Assembly: GCA_947095585.1 (NCBI GenBank)
Contig: OX352765.1
Span: forward strand, 93,270,965-93,334,964
DNA length: 64,000 nucleotides
Reading direction: 5' to 3'
Origin: Nephrocerus scutellatus
Lineage: Eukaryota; Arthropoda; Insecta; Diptera; Pipunculidae
Each line of letters starts with the position of its first letter. Position 1 is the stretch's first letter. Below are positions 51,001-59,474 of the stretch, piece by piece. A program made the position numbers and the translations under genes. Under the pieces are notes generated by a model. That model did no database searches and was not told where the DNA came from. It saw only the letters and a list, made by a program, of their open reading frames with translations.

Positions 51001-53289
51001 CATGTTAAAGCAGGATGCAGTATTGGATGGTCAAATGGTATAACTTCTGTAGCGCAAAAACAGATCTGGCCAAAGCACGATCCAAAACGCTCCAAGTTTT
51101 TGATCTCTCTAAAGAGATTGCACATAAGCGCTACGATAGGTGTAATTACTGGGCACTGGGTCTTATAGACAAGCATGCAGCAAGGCTTGGTGTATTTTCC
51201 AATTACTTCTGGACGAGGAGGAGGAAGAGTCCATTCTACACATTTTCTGCACATGCACAGTTCTTTCTTTAAAGCGGGTCAACTGTAGCAGCCGATAACA
51301 GCCTGGAACCAGAAATACGAGCACGGTTGCTCAAAGCCAACAAAGGATACTTTCGTGTGTCAAGACTCTTCAAATCCAGGAACTTAACCATAACATCCAA
51401 GCTGCTGATATATAAGACAATGGTCATACCAGTACTTACATATGGATACGAGATTCCGGTGCTTAGCAAAAATCATTCTGACCTTAGTTGCGTTCGAGAT
51501 AAAAGAATTTACGAAGAATTGTTGGCCCCGTATGTGAGGAAGGACGATTCCGGAGACTATATAATGATGCGATCTACCGCGATGTCGACATCGTGAAGAG
51601 ATTTAAGCTCGGTAGGCTCCGATGGGCAGGACATCTAGCTCGCATGAGCGAAGAGGATCCTGCTCGAAAAGTCCTTTGCGGTAAGATTTATGGAACATGA
51701 CCGCGAGGCCGAGCTTATGCTGGAAGATTGGCGTTGACCAGGATGCCCAGAGTTTAAGGATGCCCAATTGGATGACATCGGCTCGAAATCGGGACCGGTG
51801 GAGAGATTTTTTGCGGGAGGCCAGGACCGGACACCGGTTATAGAGCCAAATATGATGATGACATAATACAGCAAGCCACTAATCATTCCCGCATTACTTT
51901 AATGGAGTTGCCAAAAAAGCTTCGTTAGGGGCACGAGTAAAATCACCTATTAGTTTAGTACTAAATTTATAATTTCAAGTTTATCAAGTTCACACTAAAA
52001 CTAAATACATAATATAACTAATAAGAATTGCAAATGAAAACGAATGTAGAAAGAAAATGTAAACATCAAAGAACCAGAAGCTATATAAATCGTGGCACAT
52101 GCTAATCCAATAATCAATATTGAAAGTTATATGGAAATATTAAATGAAATTGAAATTTAATCGTAAACAGCTAACAAATGGTACACAAACAATGGTCTTT
52201 TTGGAGTCTTTCTAGAACATTTTCAACTAAATAATTTAAGACCAACAATAGGTATAACTTTTGTTTTCATTTCCTTTGTTGTTTATGCAAAAACTTTTGC
52301 CCGAAGCAGAAGAAAGTCTTCTAACGGAATGCATCGCTTAACATCACTTAGTCGTAACTAAATAGTCAATTGAAATTCAACAATTAGTTGGAACTCACAA
52401 CTAACGACCGTTCATTTTATGGCACTGGCTATATTTTAAATAAATTAAAGAAATAAAGAGCCAGTAATGGTCGTCAGGTCAGGTCATCATCAATTGATAT
52501 TGATATCAAATGATAAATGAAAAATCAGATGGTGGGTTGCAAAAATTTATTGTTTATTGATTGTGTTATATCAAAAAACAATAAATGTTTATGTAGTGTA
52601 GTGAGATGCATACAATGTTTATTAAAATTTACTAAATAACTAAAAAATTGATAGGTGCTTAGAATTCTGTATAACTACCGAATATGCGTTGTTATCAAAG
52701 AGATTAGAAACAATTTTGATATTGATGCTTCTGATCTTTGTACCTCCGTGAGATGATAATCTCAAAGAATATGTAAGCTCATGAATTCCTGTAAAGTGGC
52801 CAATTAATTGTTCACTGCTTGTGATAGAAAATGACAATGAACAAGTTGAAGGAGAGCCAGTCACTATTTGTGACCTAACATTTGCATGTTACCAAAGGGC
52901 AACCCCTTATGCCAACCTTTTTATTGGCGCTCAACATGTAGTATGTTTCACCATTAAATACTCTGCTCGTATTGATTTAAAAAGAAACGGGCAAAATGCC
53001 AATGTACTATGACTGCAAAATTTTTGTAGTTTTGAAATATTTCTGTCACAGTCGTCTCAAAGGCAAATTGCAACTGCGTTGTTGGTATTAATACATAGAT
53101 ATAAACAAAAGCAAGACACTTACCATGTTCGTAGGGTGAAAATGTTCCAGCATCGATATTAATATACGGATCGATTTTTATCGACGTCACATCGATGCCG
53201 CAGGACTTAAGAAGTGTCCCGAATGAACTGGCAATGACACCTTTGCCAACGCCACTAATGACACCGCCGGTGACGAGGATATATTTCAT
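36086..53289 (-). CDS. CTPsyn: CTP synthase (glutamine-hydrolysing)
   Basis: Coding exons, 5' to 3' on the minus strand, are 53289-53124, 37954-37784, 37720-37219 and 37163-36086. All have GT-AG borders, and the joined frame gives 638 aa (Drosophila CTPsyn is of similar length). The enzyme makes CTP from UTP, ATP and glutamine in the cytosol and can form filaments (cytoophidia). The synthetase domain starts with the P-loop [10 protein letters not shown] (residues 8-17) and continues through [17 protein letters not shown] and the [13 protein letters not shown] motif. The class I glutamine amidotransferase domain has FLGICLGLQ with nucleophile Cys399 and HPEY with His526 and Glu528. These numbers coincide with those of human CTPS1. 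All key residues are present, so the gene looks functional. The Ser-rich C-terminal tail after the GATase domain is typical of animal enzymes. Coding exons 1 and 2 are separated by a 15.2-kb intron with a nested gene. Confidence 0.96.
38874..39710 (-). pseudogene. CR1/Jockey-like LINE, RT fingers/palm and 3' end
   Basis: Minus-strand reading shows a [20 protein letters not shown] block (39458-39706), then [20 protein letters not shown] with [20 protein letters not shown] and [18 protein letters not shown] (39050-39290). These are RT fingers and palm motifs. A deletion then joins it directly to the element's 3' end at 38876-38935 (CACACGCTCAAG, TGCACCCTTATAATGCTTAG). Stops occur and the catalytic YADD box is missing. 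Confidence 0.8.
39874..40460 (+). pseudogene. Tc1/mariner-superfamily transposase remnant
   Basis: Conceptual translation in changing frames gives [17 protein letters not shown] with a [12 protein letters not shown] helix-turn-helix-like block, then a segment (40233-40436) with [26 protein letters not shown] and [10 protein letters not shown]. In this superfamily, D.AHFHL.GYVNKQN.R.W surrounds the second catalytic Asp; here that Asp-bearing segment reads DKVHFHFGG. Several frameshifts make it dead. The left edge starts near AAAGGGTGGGCAATTT at 39875; no matching right end was found. Confidence 0.75.
40736..41198. mobile_element. Two CR1/Jockey-like LINE fragments, opposite orientations
   Basis: The 40736-40990 part reads on the minus strand as an RT C-terminal stretch ([20 protein letters not shown]). 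From about 41020 to 41198 the orientation flips: on the plus strand GTGGAATGAATTGCCTGATT leads to [15 protein letters not shown], a stop, the motif ATTATAAGGGTGCAAACCCC and GCGTGTGTACATTATAA, then a poly-A run at 41199-41210. That plus-strand part is a clean LINE 3' end with its A tail. Confidence 0.75.
41290..41680 (-). pseudogene. CR1/Jockey-like LINE RT palm fragment
   Basis: The minus frame contains [21 protein letters not shown] followed by a DLLSVTYN block, the RT segment just before the catalytic box. It is cut off before YADD and bounded by decayed sequence. The upstream part (41470-41670) only weakly resembles RT. Confidence 0.6.
42330..44540 (+). pseudogene. LOA/R1-like LINE, RT through C-terminal region, broken
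   Basis: Plus-strand frames in order: [20 protein letters not shown] (the segment between endonuclease and RT, 42335-42646); [35 protein letters not shown] and [11 protein letters not shown] (RT fingers, 42780-43050); [18 protein letters not shown] and [13 protein letters not shown] (palm, 43080-43260); [12 protein letters not shown] then [17 protein letters not shown] (43270-43430), where YAND replaces the YADD box; [14 protein letters not shown] (43610-43650). The 3' end includes GCGCACTCTAGCGC-type sequence near 44390. Frameshifts, stops and the altered box make it inactive. Confidence 0.85.
44540..46801 (+). promoter_or_regulatory. Likely promoter and 5' UTR of the nested MADF-BESS gene
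   Basis: This stretch is free of transposon motifs and GC-richer than the rest of the intron, and carries short CAG, TGACTGACTGAC and CAGTCACCAGTCACAGTCA repeats (46558-46595). It leads directly into the ATG at 46802 without an intervening acceptor-like break close to the start. No TATA or initiator was assigned. It may also hold enhancers or alternative promoters for CTP synthase. Confidence 0.35.
46802..47969 (+). CDS. MADF-BESS domain protein nested in the CTP synthase intron
   Basis: Three exons (46802-46955, 47033-47185, 47257-47969) join with matching phases and short GT-AG introns into 339 aa. Residues about 10-103 form a MADF domain, a Myb/SANT-like DNA-binding fold: [13 protein letters not shown], then MWEELSV, then [15 protein letters not shown] and a [11 protein letters not shown] end. 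Residues 149-172 are strongly acidic. The C terminus (about 297-328) is a BESS motif, [20 protein letters not shown] followed by KIQKLIF. In flies this architecture (Adf1-like) marks sequence-specific transcription regulators; BESS mediates protein-protein contact. It lies antisense inside the large CTP synthase intron, so the two genes could interfere transcriptionally. The last seven codons and the stop fall inside the first unit of a 50-bp minisatellite. The exact orthologue was not identified. Confidence 0.88.
47945..48471. repeat. 50-bp minisatellite seeded by the CDS end
   Basis: CTTGGAGGAAACAAAGTAA recurs exactly every 50 bp at 47951, 48001, 48051 and so on to 48451 (ten full units plus a partial). 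Units are near-identical. Differences noted are GTGTGG versus GTGTTG in the units starting 48201 and 48351, and GGACGA for GGATGA at about 48145. The first unit encodes the last residues and stop of the MADF-BESS protein. The minus strand lacks stops in all three frames (open for 144-195 codons), an outcome of the unit sequence rather than evidence of a gene. Confidence 0.95.
48885..49330 (+). pseudogene. RTE-like LINE endonuclease fragment
   Basis: Plus-strand reading gives [16 protein letters not shown], then [12 protein letters not shown] (the G-D/M-x-N core of the apurinic-type endonuclease, with Met in place of the usual Asp/Phe pair) and [13 protein letters not shown] with SDHYLVGI. The D-H pair of the SDHYLV motif is kept. 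It matches the type often annotated in insects as craniofacial development protein 2-like, which is RTE endonuclease. Two frame changes are present. Confidence 0.75.
49950..50345 (-). pseudogene. RTE-like LINE C-terminal fragment
   Basis: The minus frame 50082-50324 reads [29 protein letters not shown] and NLREWLDL, the region after the RT domain of RTE-type elements. It is continued in another frame by [13 protein letters not shown] (49954-50193). It is unconnected to the fragment at 48885, which has the opposite orientation. Confidence 0.65.
50345..51290 (+). pseudogene. LOA/R1-like LINE C-terminal remnant with a nested insertion
   Basis: Plus frames include [39 protein letters not shown] and LYGVVFW (50460-50790). 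The same element seems to continue at 50988-51270 ([18 protein letters not shown], a Cys-depleted C-terminal block). Between them, at 50797-50857, sits the reverse complement of the CR1/Jockey-like 3' end with a T-run, an independent insertion. Confidence 0.7.
50790..50857 (-). mobile_element. LINE 3'-end insertion (poly-T then ACACGCTTAAGG)
   Basis: A T9 run and GTTATAATGTACACACGCTT, then AAACCATTATAATGCTTAGC, are the reverse complement of the 3' end with A tail at 41143-41210. The insert is only about 60-70 bp, consistent with extreme 5' truncation. Confidence 0.7.
51290..51870 (+). pseudogene. RTE-like LINE 3' fragment
   Basis: Plus frames contain [20 protein letters not shown] (the post-palm segment), then [22 protein letters not shown] and [15 protein letters not shown], the usual RTE C-terminal order. 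After that the blocks GATGACATCGGCTCGAAATC, GGGACCGGTGGAGAG and GGCCAGGACCGGACACCGG match 17370-17550. Parts also match 61170-61250 and 61650-61770. Broken by frame changes. Confidence 0.8.
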
Positions 53290-53640
53290 TATTGTGTGAG
53301 AAAAATGTTCCTAATATGCTGCTGTTTCTGCTGATGCTGCTGAAGGCGACTGGAAAGGATGGTAACAAATTATTATTGTTACAATATTGTTAGCGAGAAC
53401 ACTTACATTTTTAAGGAAATCTGAAAATGTCCATGCAAATTACTAGACCCTCAAAGATTCGTGTGTTAAAAATATTTTATTTTATAAACACTTTTATTAT
53501 CAACGCAACAACCACGTTTTTTGGCACTTCGCACCACGCACAATATGGCAGCAGCAGTAAAACCCGTGGAGCAAACTGGTAATCTGGCAATGTTGCAGCT
53601 TGGAATTGACTAGAACAACAAATCTCCACTGAGCCTGGAG
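53290..53640 (-). promoter_or_regulatory. CTP synthase upstream region (5' UTR or promoter)
   Basis: Immediately upstream of the CTP synthase ATG lies moderately GC-rich, transposon-free sequence with GCAGCAGCAG-type runs near 53550. No core promoter element was assigned. Whether a further non-coding 5' exon exists cannot be told. Confidence 0.3.
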
Positions 53641-55128
53641 TGTTTGTTTGTTATTTTCTATTGAAATATGCAGAGTTTAATGCTTTGGAACGGAAGAAAT
53701 CGATTGTTGGTTTCCAGACATCTCGTTCAGCGTAGGTTTTTCACATCAATATCCAAGATTTATGTTGATCTGTTATTTGTTAAATTATTGACCGATTATA
53801 GGTTATAAGATATTAATAATAAATCTGAGAATCACTTTTACAAGACAATAGTCATCAGCCAACCAGAAAGTCATTAATAAGAATATGCAAATAGAAAATA
53901 AAAACTTCACGAGCACATGTAGATTACTTTCAAAGCGGTTAAGAAGAACATGGATTCAGCTGCGCTACACTGCGCTGCCTTTTCTTTTACCTTCACTGCT
54001 AGCGACCGCGAAGTCTCGCAGACAAAAAAACGACTGCACTAACGAAAATACCGAAACTCGACTGTTTGATTTCAACTCAGAATGGTAAACGAGCGAAAGA
54101 AGAAAAACAACACGTGGGTGTGTGGGTTTGTGCAAAATTGATGCTAAACAGAACTGTCATTTTATATAAATCCTGATTTCAGGGTAGCTGAATATGACTT
54201 TTTTGACAGCTTAATTAGAACTAATGTTACCATATTCTATAAAATACAATAACTACCAATAGGCACTGTATCGTTATCGACAATTATTAATGTTTGTTAA
54301 TATTGCTTTAGCAATGGTTATTTAGGTTTTCTGTCCTTTTCAGAGAAGAAGCCAAGAGAAATAATTATAAAATTCTTACTTCTTCACTTTTATAGTTTTT
54401 TCTCGTAATTTAACGGGCGTCTGAATCTCTGAACTATCCGAAAAGTTTACTTGTCCAGGTTAGTCCCTCCTTATGACAGACGGGTTTTAAACGACAGATT
54501 CCACTACATTGGCTATAGTGAGGGACGATGGATCCTTAATCCTTTTCACCGCAGAAGTTCCAGCGATAAAGTTGGCCACCGTAAAGTCAAAAGCACGTCT
54601 CATCGTTTAAAACGCTACGTACACCACAGCGGGTGAAAATAGACCATACGATTTTTTTCACGAAATTAACCATGGAAGTATTTGCCCTTTTAACGGATAC
54701 ACCCTGTATACATATGTATACGTATATAACTAGATAATATATATAGTTATATACATATTAAATATATAACTATAGAAAATGAGGATAAATCTGATAAAAA
54801 TGAAAGAAAGCAATTTGCAATGTGATTTTAAAAAATATTAAAAATACAAAAACCCCGCTTTTGATAGTTTTTACACAACGTAGTCAATGAAGAAGTTCAC
54901 AAGATATTTTTTTGAAAAAACTGACTACGTAGTTATTACTAACAACGTGTTGATTTCTATTCTATAGTGCACTATTTAAAATTTTTAGTCCTTATGCATA
55001 TATGTTACTTAAGACTTAAGACAAGAATGTATTGATTTTAGATTTGAGAACCAAAAAGTTTTGTTCGTTACGTTGATAAACTTAGGACAAAAATTAACAA
55101 ATGTTTTACCTTTTACCTTCTTTTATAA

Positions 55129-55130
<2 letters not shown>
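53640..55130. other. Intergenic, no gene recognised
   Basis: An open frame at 53885-54088 lacks motifs. The segment 54450-54715 is compositionally distinct (GC-richer, ending in GGATACACCCTGTATA) and may be a short non-autonomous element, but no matching second end or second copy was found. Confidence 0.35.

Positions 55131-55131
<1 letters not shown>

Positions 55132-55179
<48 letters not shown>
55132..55179. repeat. (TA)n microsatellite
   Basis: About 24 uninterrupted TA units after TAAATAAATA. Confidence 0.95.
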
Positions 55180-55183
<4 letters not shown>

Positions 55184-55430
55184 GATAGATGAAAATGCAT
55201 ATTTAATTAGTGTTCTGTAAATTTTAATAACAAGATTTAAGAAGGAATTCAGGCGTATTTAATTGCCGAGGAATAAGGAATTAGAATTTGAAAACCAGCA
55301 AAAAAGCAGAATTTTTATTCCAAAGAAGGATAAGATAGTGCAATTGTGTTGTAATTCCTTATTCCTCCGCATTTCATTTACAGAGCAAATAATCTACTCT
55401 TATCGACACTGCTTACCATCAACCAATTGA

Positions 55431-55660
55431 TGCGTTGCTTTGGCTAATCCAGCTTGGCTTTACAAAAAGAACAGCTTTTGGCTTTAAATGTTCGATGCAT
55501 ATTAATTGTTATGTGTGTTAAGCAAAACACCGACTTACGGTGTGCGTTATAACTAAAAAATGGCTTTAGTTATAAATCCTAAAAACTTTTTGGATTTATT
55601 TTTGGCTTTATGCTTATGCGATTTTGTTGTAAGCCAAGCTGGATTAGCCAAAGCAACGCA
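55431..55660. mobile_element. Foldback element with 30-bp perfect terminal inverted repeats
   Basis: The left end TGCGTTGCTTTGGCTAATCC continues AGCTTGGCTT, and the right end at 55631-55660 is its exact reverse complement. The 230-bp element encodes nothing. Inside are two smaller hairpins: TTATAACTAAA paired with TTTAGTTATAA (55550-55580), and AAATCC with GGATTT nearby. No clear target-site duplication was seen, so the superfamily is unassigned. Confidence 0.8.
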
Positions 55661-55814
55661 GCAAAATATATACATACTTAAATAATGAGATTAACAATAA
55701 TAATTAACAGTGGTTTTCAAACCTTTCACACATTCTTTTTATCAAACAAATGATTACATATTGTATTCTCTTCACCATCAAATTCACAATAATTTTCGTT
55801 AGTAGAGTATTTAT

Positions 55815-55905
55815 TTAGATACAAAGTTAAACTCGGTTGGGTCCCTGGTCATCTGGGAATTGCTGGCAACGAACCTGCCAGCACAGAATCTGCATGAATC
55901 TTCTA
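55815..55905 (+). mobile_element. LINE RNase H scrap
   Basis: The plus frame reads KVKLGWVPGHLGIAGNEPAS, the WVPGH.GI.GNE signature of retroelement RNase H domains, followed by a stop. Only about 30 codons remain. Confidence 0.75.
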
Positions 55906-55919
55906 TGAAGTCTTTTCTG

Positions 55920-56380
55920 GTGGTTAACCTTTTATATGACCTAGAGAGCTGAAACTTTGTGAGCAGCAGCTCAGCTCACCCTCCACCACCCTCCACGCGT
56001 CCTAGAGAATTGAAATTTTGTCAGTAGCTTAGTCTCATGGGGCTTTTTTAAGATCCTTTATGTAGCACATCTCGCGAGTCGCGTGTGGCGCGTGTAATGT
56101 GTGAAAAGTGGTTTAATCTTTGAAATAGGCACCATTTTTCAACTTCTATGAGATCCCTTTTAACCACCTTTCACACGACCTAGAGAGCTGAAACTTTGTT
56201 AGCCGCACAGTGTCATGAGCCATTTATGAGAGGCCACGTGTGATGCGTGTCGAGTGTGTGATGCGTGGAAAAGTGGTTTTCGACTTCTTCTAGGTCCTTT
56301 TTTATCAATTTTCACACTTCCTATAGAGCTCAAATTTTGTGCGTGCGTGACGCCTGTAACGTGTGTCAATAGGCGTATTT
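55920..56380. repeat. Irregular tandem repeat with CCTAGAGAGCTGAAACTTTG core
   Basis: The core CCTAGAGAGCTGAAACTTTG (or CCTAGAGAATTGAAATTTTG, CCTATAGAGCTCAAATTTTG) appears at about 55939, 56000, 56179 and 56313. Between the cores are GCGTGT-rich sequences such as GTGTGGCGCGTGTAATGTGT and GATGCGTGTCGAGTGTGTGA and a GTGGTTTT word. Spacing is irregular (about 61, 179 and 134 bp), so it arose by unequal steps. Confidence 0.75.
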
Positions 56381-57143
56381 TATTTGCCGCGGAAAAGGAA
56401 CTATTACCTTAACACTTTGAAAGCCACTAAGCTTAGCGTACTATTCACAATAATTCGTTTAGCGAAAAAAAATGTTATTCCTTGCGGCACTAAAGGAACA
56501 AGGGTGCATTTTTTCAATTATCCTAATTGCACTAACCACTAACGCTCAACGAATAGCGTGACCTTTTTATGTTATCTCATCACATCAATGGTATAATTAA
56601 TTATTAATTTAAATAACTGACCCATTTATACGAGGCATATGATACCCTTTAGAGCAATGAATTCATAACTTTAGTATTTGTATTCGATGCGGTCATTGCA
56701 AGATGATATTTTGTCTCTAGAACTCCCAAAAAAAAATAATGAACTTCTTTATGTTATCGTTATCACAGGTAAGCGAGTGTTTCTTAGACGTTGTGTTTTT
56801 TTAATTACAGTTTCAGTTTGAGCTGAAATTGAACTTTTTTTATGCAGTATGTAGTTTATATGGATGTGCTCATCTTTTCAATGAAAAAAGAGGAAGCGAA
56901 ACTTCTGTGTCCACGTTAAGAGTTAAATTCAAAATTCACGTCTTCAAAGGAAGTTTTGTGTTCTGCCCTAATGGTCGTTAATTGATGTGCAAAACAATTC
57001 TTTTTCAGTTTACCCTTTCCTGCTATTAGACATCAATATATTATCCTTTCTTATATGTTGTTCTGAGAGATAATTTTATAAGTTTCAGCTTACTGCGTCC
57101 GTCCGTCTGTCCGTCCATACCCAGTGTACAGCTTAGATGACCT

Positions 57144-58767
57144 ATGTTAAGTGAATGTGACACACTCTTTAAGGTAACTTTGAAATTCTGCAACAACCTA
57201 ACTCTTTCAATGGCTTAATCACCTTTTAGGAATAAGTTTGAAAATTGTTTGCCGTTTATTTAAACTTCCCGTTTATTCCTTCGCAGATTTTTGGCCTAAT
57301 ACCATTTAATCGTTTTGCCAGCGGTTCTGATAATGTCTATGACTATGCGGTTATGTTTGTGATTCCTGTTCTCTATGTGACAGCATACTGTTTGGCCCAT
57401 TTGGACGCGTTTGCCTTATACCAACTTCATGAATGTAATTGCATTTGTAAGCTAGGCAATTGGCTGTTTATTCATTTGGGATTTTTCGTCTACATCATGA
57501 ATTATGCTGTAAGTTTGGTGCGGCGAAAGAACTTCTATTCGGAATACCAAAGGCATTTGCTTGACATTGATGTTGCCCTCAAGAAATGCAGCACCAAAGA
57601 AATGGGAATTCCGGAGGACCGAGGCGAAACATCGCAACCAATCAATAGTTATATGCGTCACTTTTCGTGGATTATGGTAATTGGAATTTTCTCATATGCT
57701 ACATACTACGATGTCAGTTCAATGATGAGGTAGGTGTGAGAGGTCAGAGGAGGAGCTATGTAACGATACTATAGAATTTTCTTACTTTCAGACAATACGG
57801 CGGATCGTTCTTTATTGCCAGCATGGCGACAACATTTCCATATTTCGCTGCTAGTGTCGTTCAGGGGCAGTTCATTCATTTCGTTACTGAGATCTCGAAG
57901 CGATTTACGATGATGAACGCTCTCTTCGAAGAGATAAAGAGCGAATGCGAGAAGAAATCTTTTACGATCACTGTTTACGATATCGTAGAAAGTAATGTGA
58001 AAGTTCAGGGAATAGGAGGGACCAAAGTCTTAGAGGAAAGCAACAAAAATGGAGGATATACAGAGTTTGCCACGCAAATCTCAGGAGAACAAATGTATGA
58101 GTAAGTAGGGTGGGCACAGTGTATAATTATACTCTCAATCTTCTTCCCTTCAGAAAAACTTCGGAACAACACCTTTCCGAACTCTTTGGGTTGCACGAGA
58201 AAATACTAGCGTTAAGTGTTCTGACCAACGAGGAATTTGCCCCACAGGTTGTGCCTTACATGTCCGTCTGTTTTGTCATAAGCATTTTTGGGATTTTCCT
58301 TGTGGCAAAAGTCACCTTAATCGTTGGTGGACATAACGAGCTTTTGGATTATGTGATACACGTCTATGTCATTTGGAGTGTGACCACGATGATTGTGGCA
58401 TATTTGATGCTTCGGCTGTGTTGCAATGCGAATGGCCAGTCCAAACAATCGGCAATGATTGTTCACGAGATAATGCAAAAGAAACCGGTCTTCATGTTGG
58501 GCAATGATTTGTATTACCATAAAATGAAGTCGTTTACATTGCAGTTCTTACACTGGGAGGGTTACTTCAAATTTAACGGTATCGGCATGTTTACCCTGGA
58601 CTATACGTTTATTTTCTCAGTGAGTATGATATATGGGCTTTTGATATAAATTGCTTAACGGAATTTCCACTCCCCTATAGACCGTTAGTGCTGCTACATC
58701 CTACCTCATAGTATTGCTTCAGTTCGATATGAGCGCCATCTTAAAGAGCGAGGGTTTGACAGATTAA
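57144..58767 (+). CDS. Insect gustatory receptor (Gr family), complete
   Basis: Five exons (57144-57173, 57287-57729, 57792-58100, 58154-58619, 58681-58767) join in frame into 444 aa with GT-AG borders. Gr proteins are seven-transmembrane, inverted-topology ligand-gated channels in taste neuron dendrites. Family marks are an N-terminal L.K.FGLIPFNR segment, alternating hydrophobic helices, and the C-terminal signature TYhhhhhQF, here SYLIVLLQF at the start of the last exon. In the Gr family that signature is typically on its own short last exon, as here. Length fits the family (about 380-480 aa). The 30-nt first exon is the least certain part: its ATG gives MLSECDTLFK, and the phase-0 join reads well. 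A large intracellular loop, polar and charged, is encoded around 57940-58170. The subfamily was not assigned. No disruption was found. Confidence 0.9.
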
Positions 58768-58835
58768 CTGAAGGATAAATAAATGTTTGTTTTTTGAAAA
58801 TTTATTTAAGTGAATGTTAACATAATCAACGGTTG

Positions 58836-59474
58836 TTAGTTTTTTAAAACATCCAACACGTTTTGTAAAAATTTGACAACCTCCGGGTCACGGAAAAGAG
58901 CTCTTTTTTTAGCATTCAACACCATGTTTAAAAGGTCGGGACATTTTTCTTTTTCACGCAGTGAGTTCGGTCGCTCCGAGTCCTGACAGTTTGAACTACC
59001 ATCTCGACTGCCATCGTCATCTCCGCCGGTGGTGGAAACTTTGGTTGAAAATTCACTGCCACTGGAAACACCACCTGCTCCTGTGGCTGCAACTACTGTG
59101 TGTGTGAGTTTGTCATCGACAGCACCTGATAAGCCTCCTCTCTTGCCGGCACTACTTGCACAGCTAATCGCTTCCTTCATTTTTGTTCGTTTCGTTTTGC
59201 GAACAGCATTATCACCGGTTTGTGTATTGGACTTTTCTGTTCGCTTTATGTGTTGTTTTCTACCTTTGACAATTTCGTTGTTATTCTTATTGATTTTGTT
59301 ATCGTTGTTGTTATTGGAATTGGATGAAATTTCTGCTGTACTGACGTCTTGCTGCAAACGCCGTTTGACATGTAAATTCAGACGTTCTTTGATGTTGTTT
59401 TTGCCCGACGTTGTAGTCTTCTGTTGTGCCGATTGTGATTTTTCTGTCAATCGATTTTCTATTTCATCCTCCAT
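58836..59474 (-). CDS. Lysine-rich, low-complexity protein of unknown function, single exon
   Basis: A 212-aa open frame starts at an ATG at 59474 and ends at 58836. The N-terminal half is Lys/Asn/Gln-rich with basic clusters (KERLNLHVKRRL, KGRKQHIKRTEK, RKTKRTKMKE) that resemble nuclear localisation signals. The middle is Gly/Ser/Asp-rich. The last 30 residues look structured and well ordered: PDLLNMVLNAKKRALFRDPE followed by VVKFLQNVLDVL, a helical block that is probably the conserved part. It converges on the gustatory receptor, with stops 68 bp apart. A reverse-strand AATAAA lies at 58806-58801 and the receptor's own at 58778-58783, so their 3' UTRs probably overlap. The family was not recognised. 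The length, composition and clean 3' end favour a real gene. Confidence 0.7.
   Translation of the reverse strand: MEDEIENRLTEKSQSAQQKTTTSGKNNIKERLNLHVKRRLQQDVSTAEISSNSNNNNDNKINKNNNEIVKGRKQHIKRTEKSNTQTGDNAVRKTKRTKMKEAISCASSAGKRGGLSGAVDDKLTHTVVAATGAGGVSSGSEFSTKVSTTGGDDDGSRDGSSNCQDSERPNSLREKEKCPDLLNMVLNAKKRALFRDPEVVKFLQNVLDVLKN

Larger units (their letters stand above)
37955..53123 (-). other. CTP synthase intron between coding exons 1 and 2 (15.2 kb)
   Basis: The donor (GTAAG on the minus strand) begins at 53123 and the acceptor CAG ends at 37955. The intron contains CR1/Jockey-like, LOA-like and RTE-like LINE pieces, a mariner-like remnant, and the complete opposite-strand MADF-BESS gene with its minisatellite. 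The interval 38000-38870 and the stretch 51900-53000 show no recognisable feature apart from AT-rich DNA. Confidence 0.9.

Noticed and set aside
54450..54720. Possible MITE ending in ACACCCTGTATA
   Set aside because: No matching inverted end or second copy in the window, so it is not listed as an element.
57245..57286. ATG at 57245 as the gustatory receptor start
   Set aside because: The stretch to 57286 ends in a strong pyrimidine-rich CAG acceptor, and the residues before FGLIP read as intron; the exon at 57144-57173 fits better.
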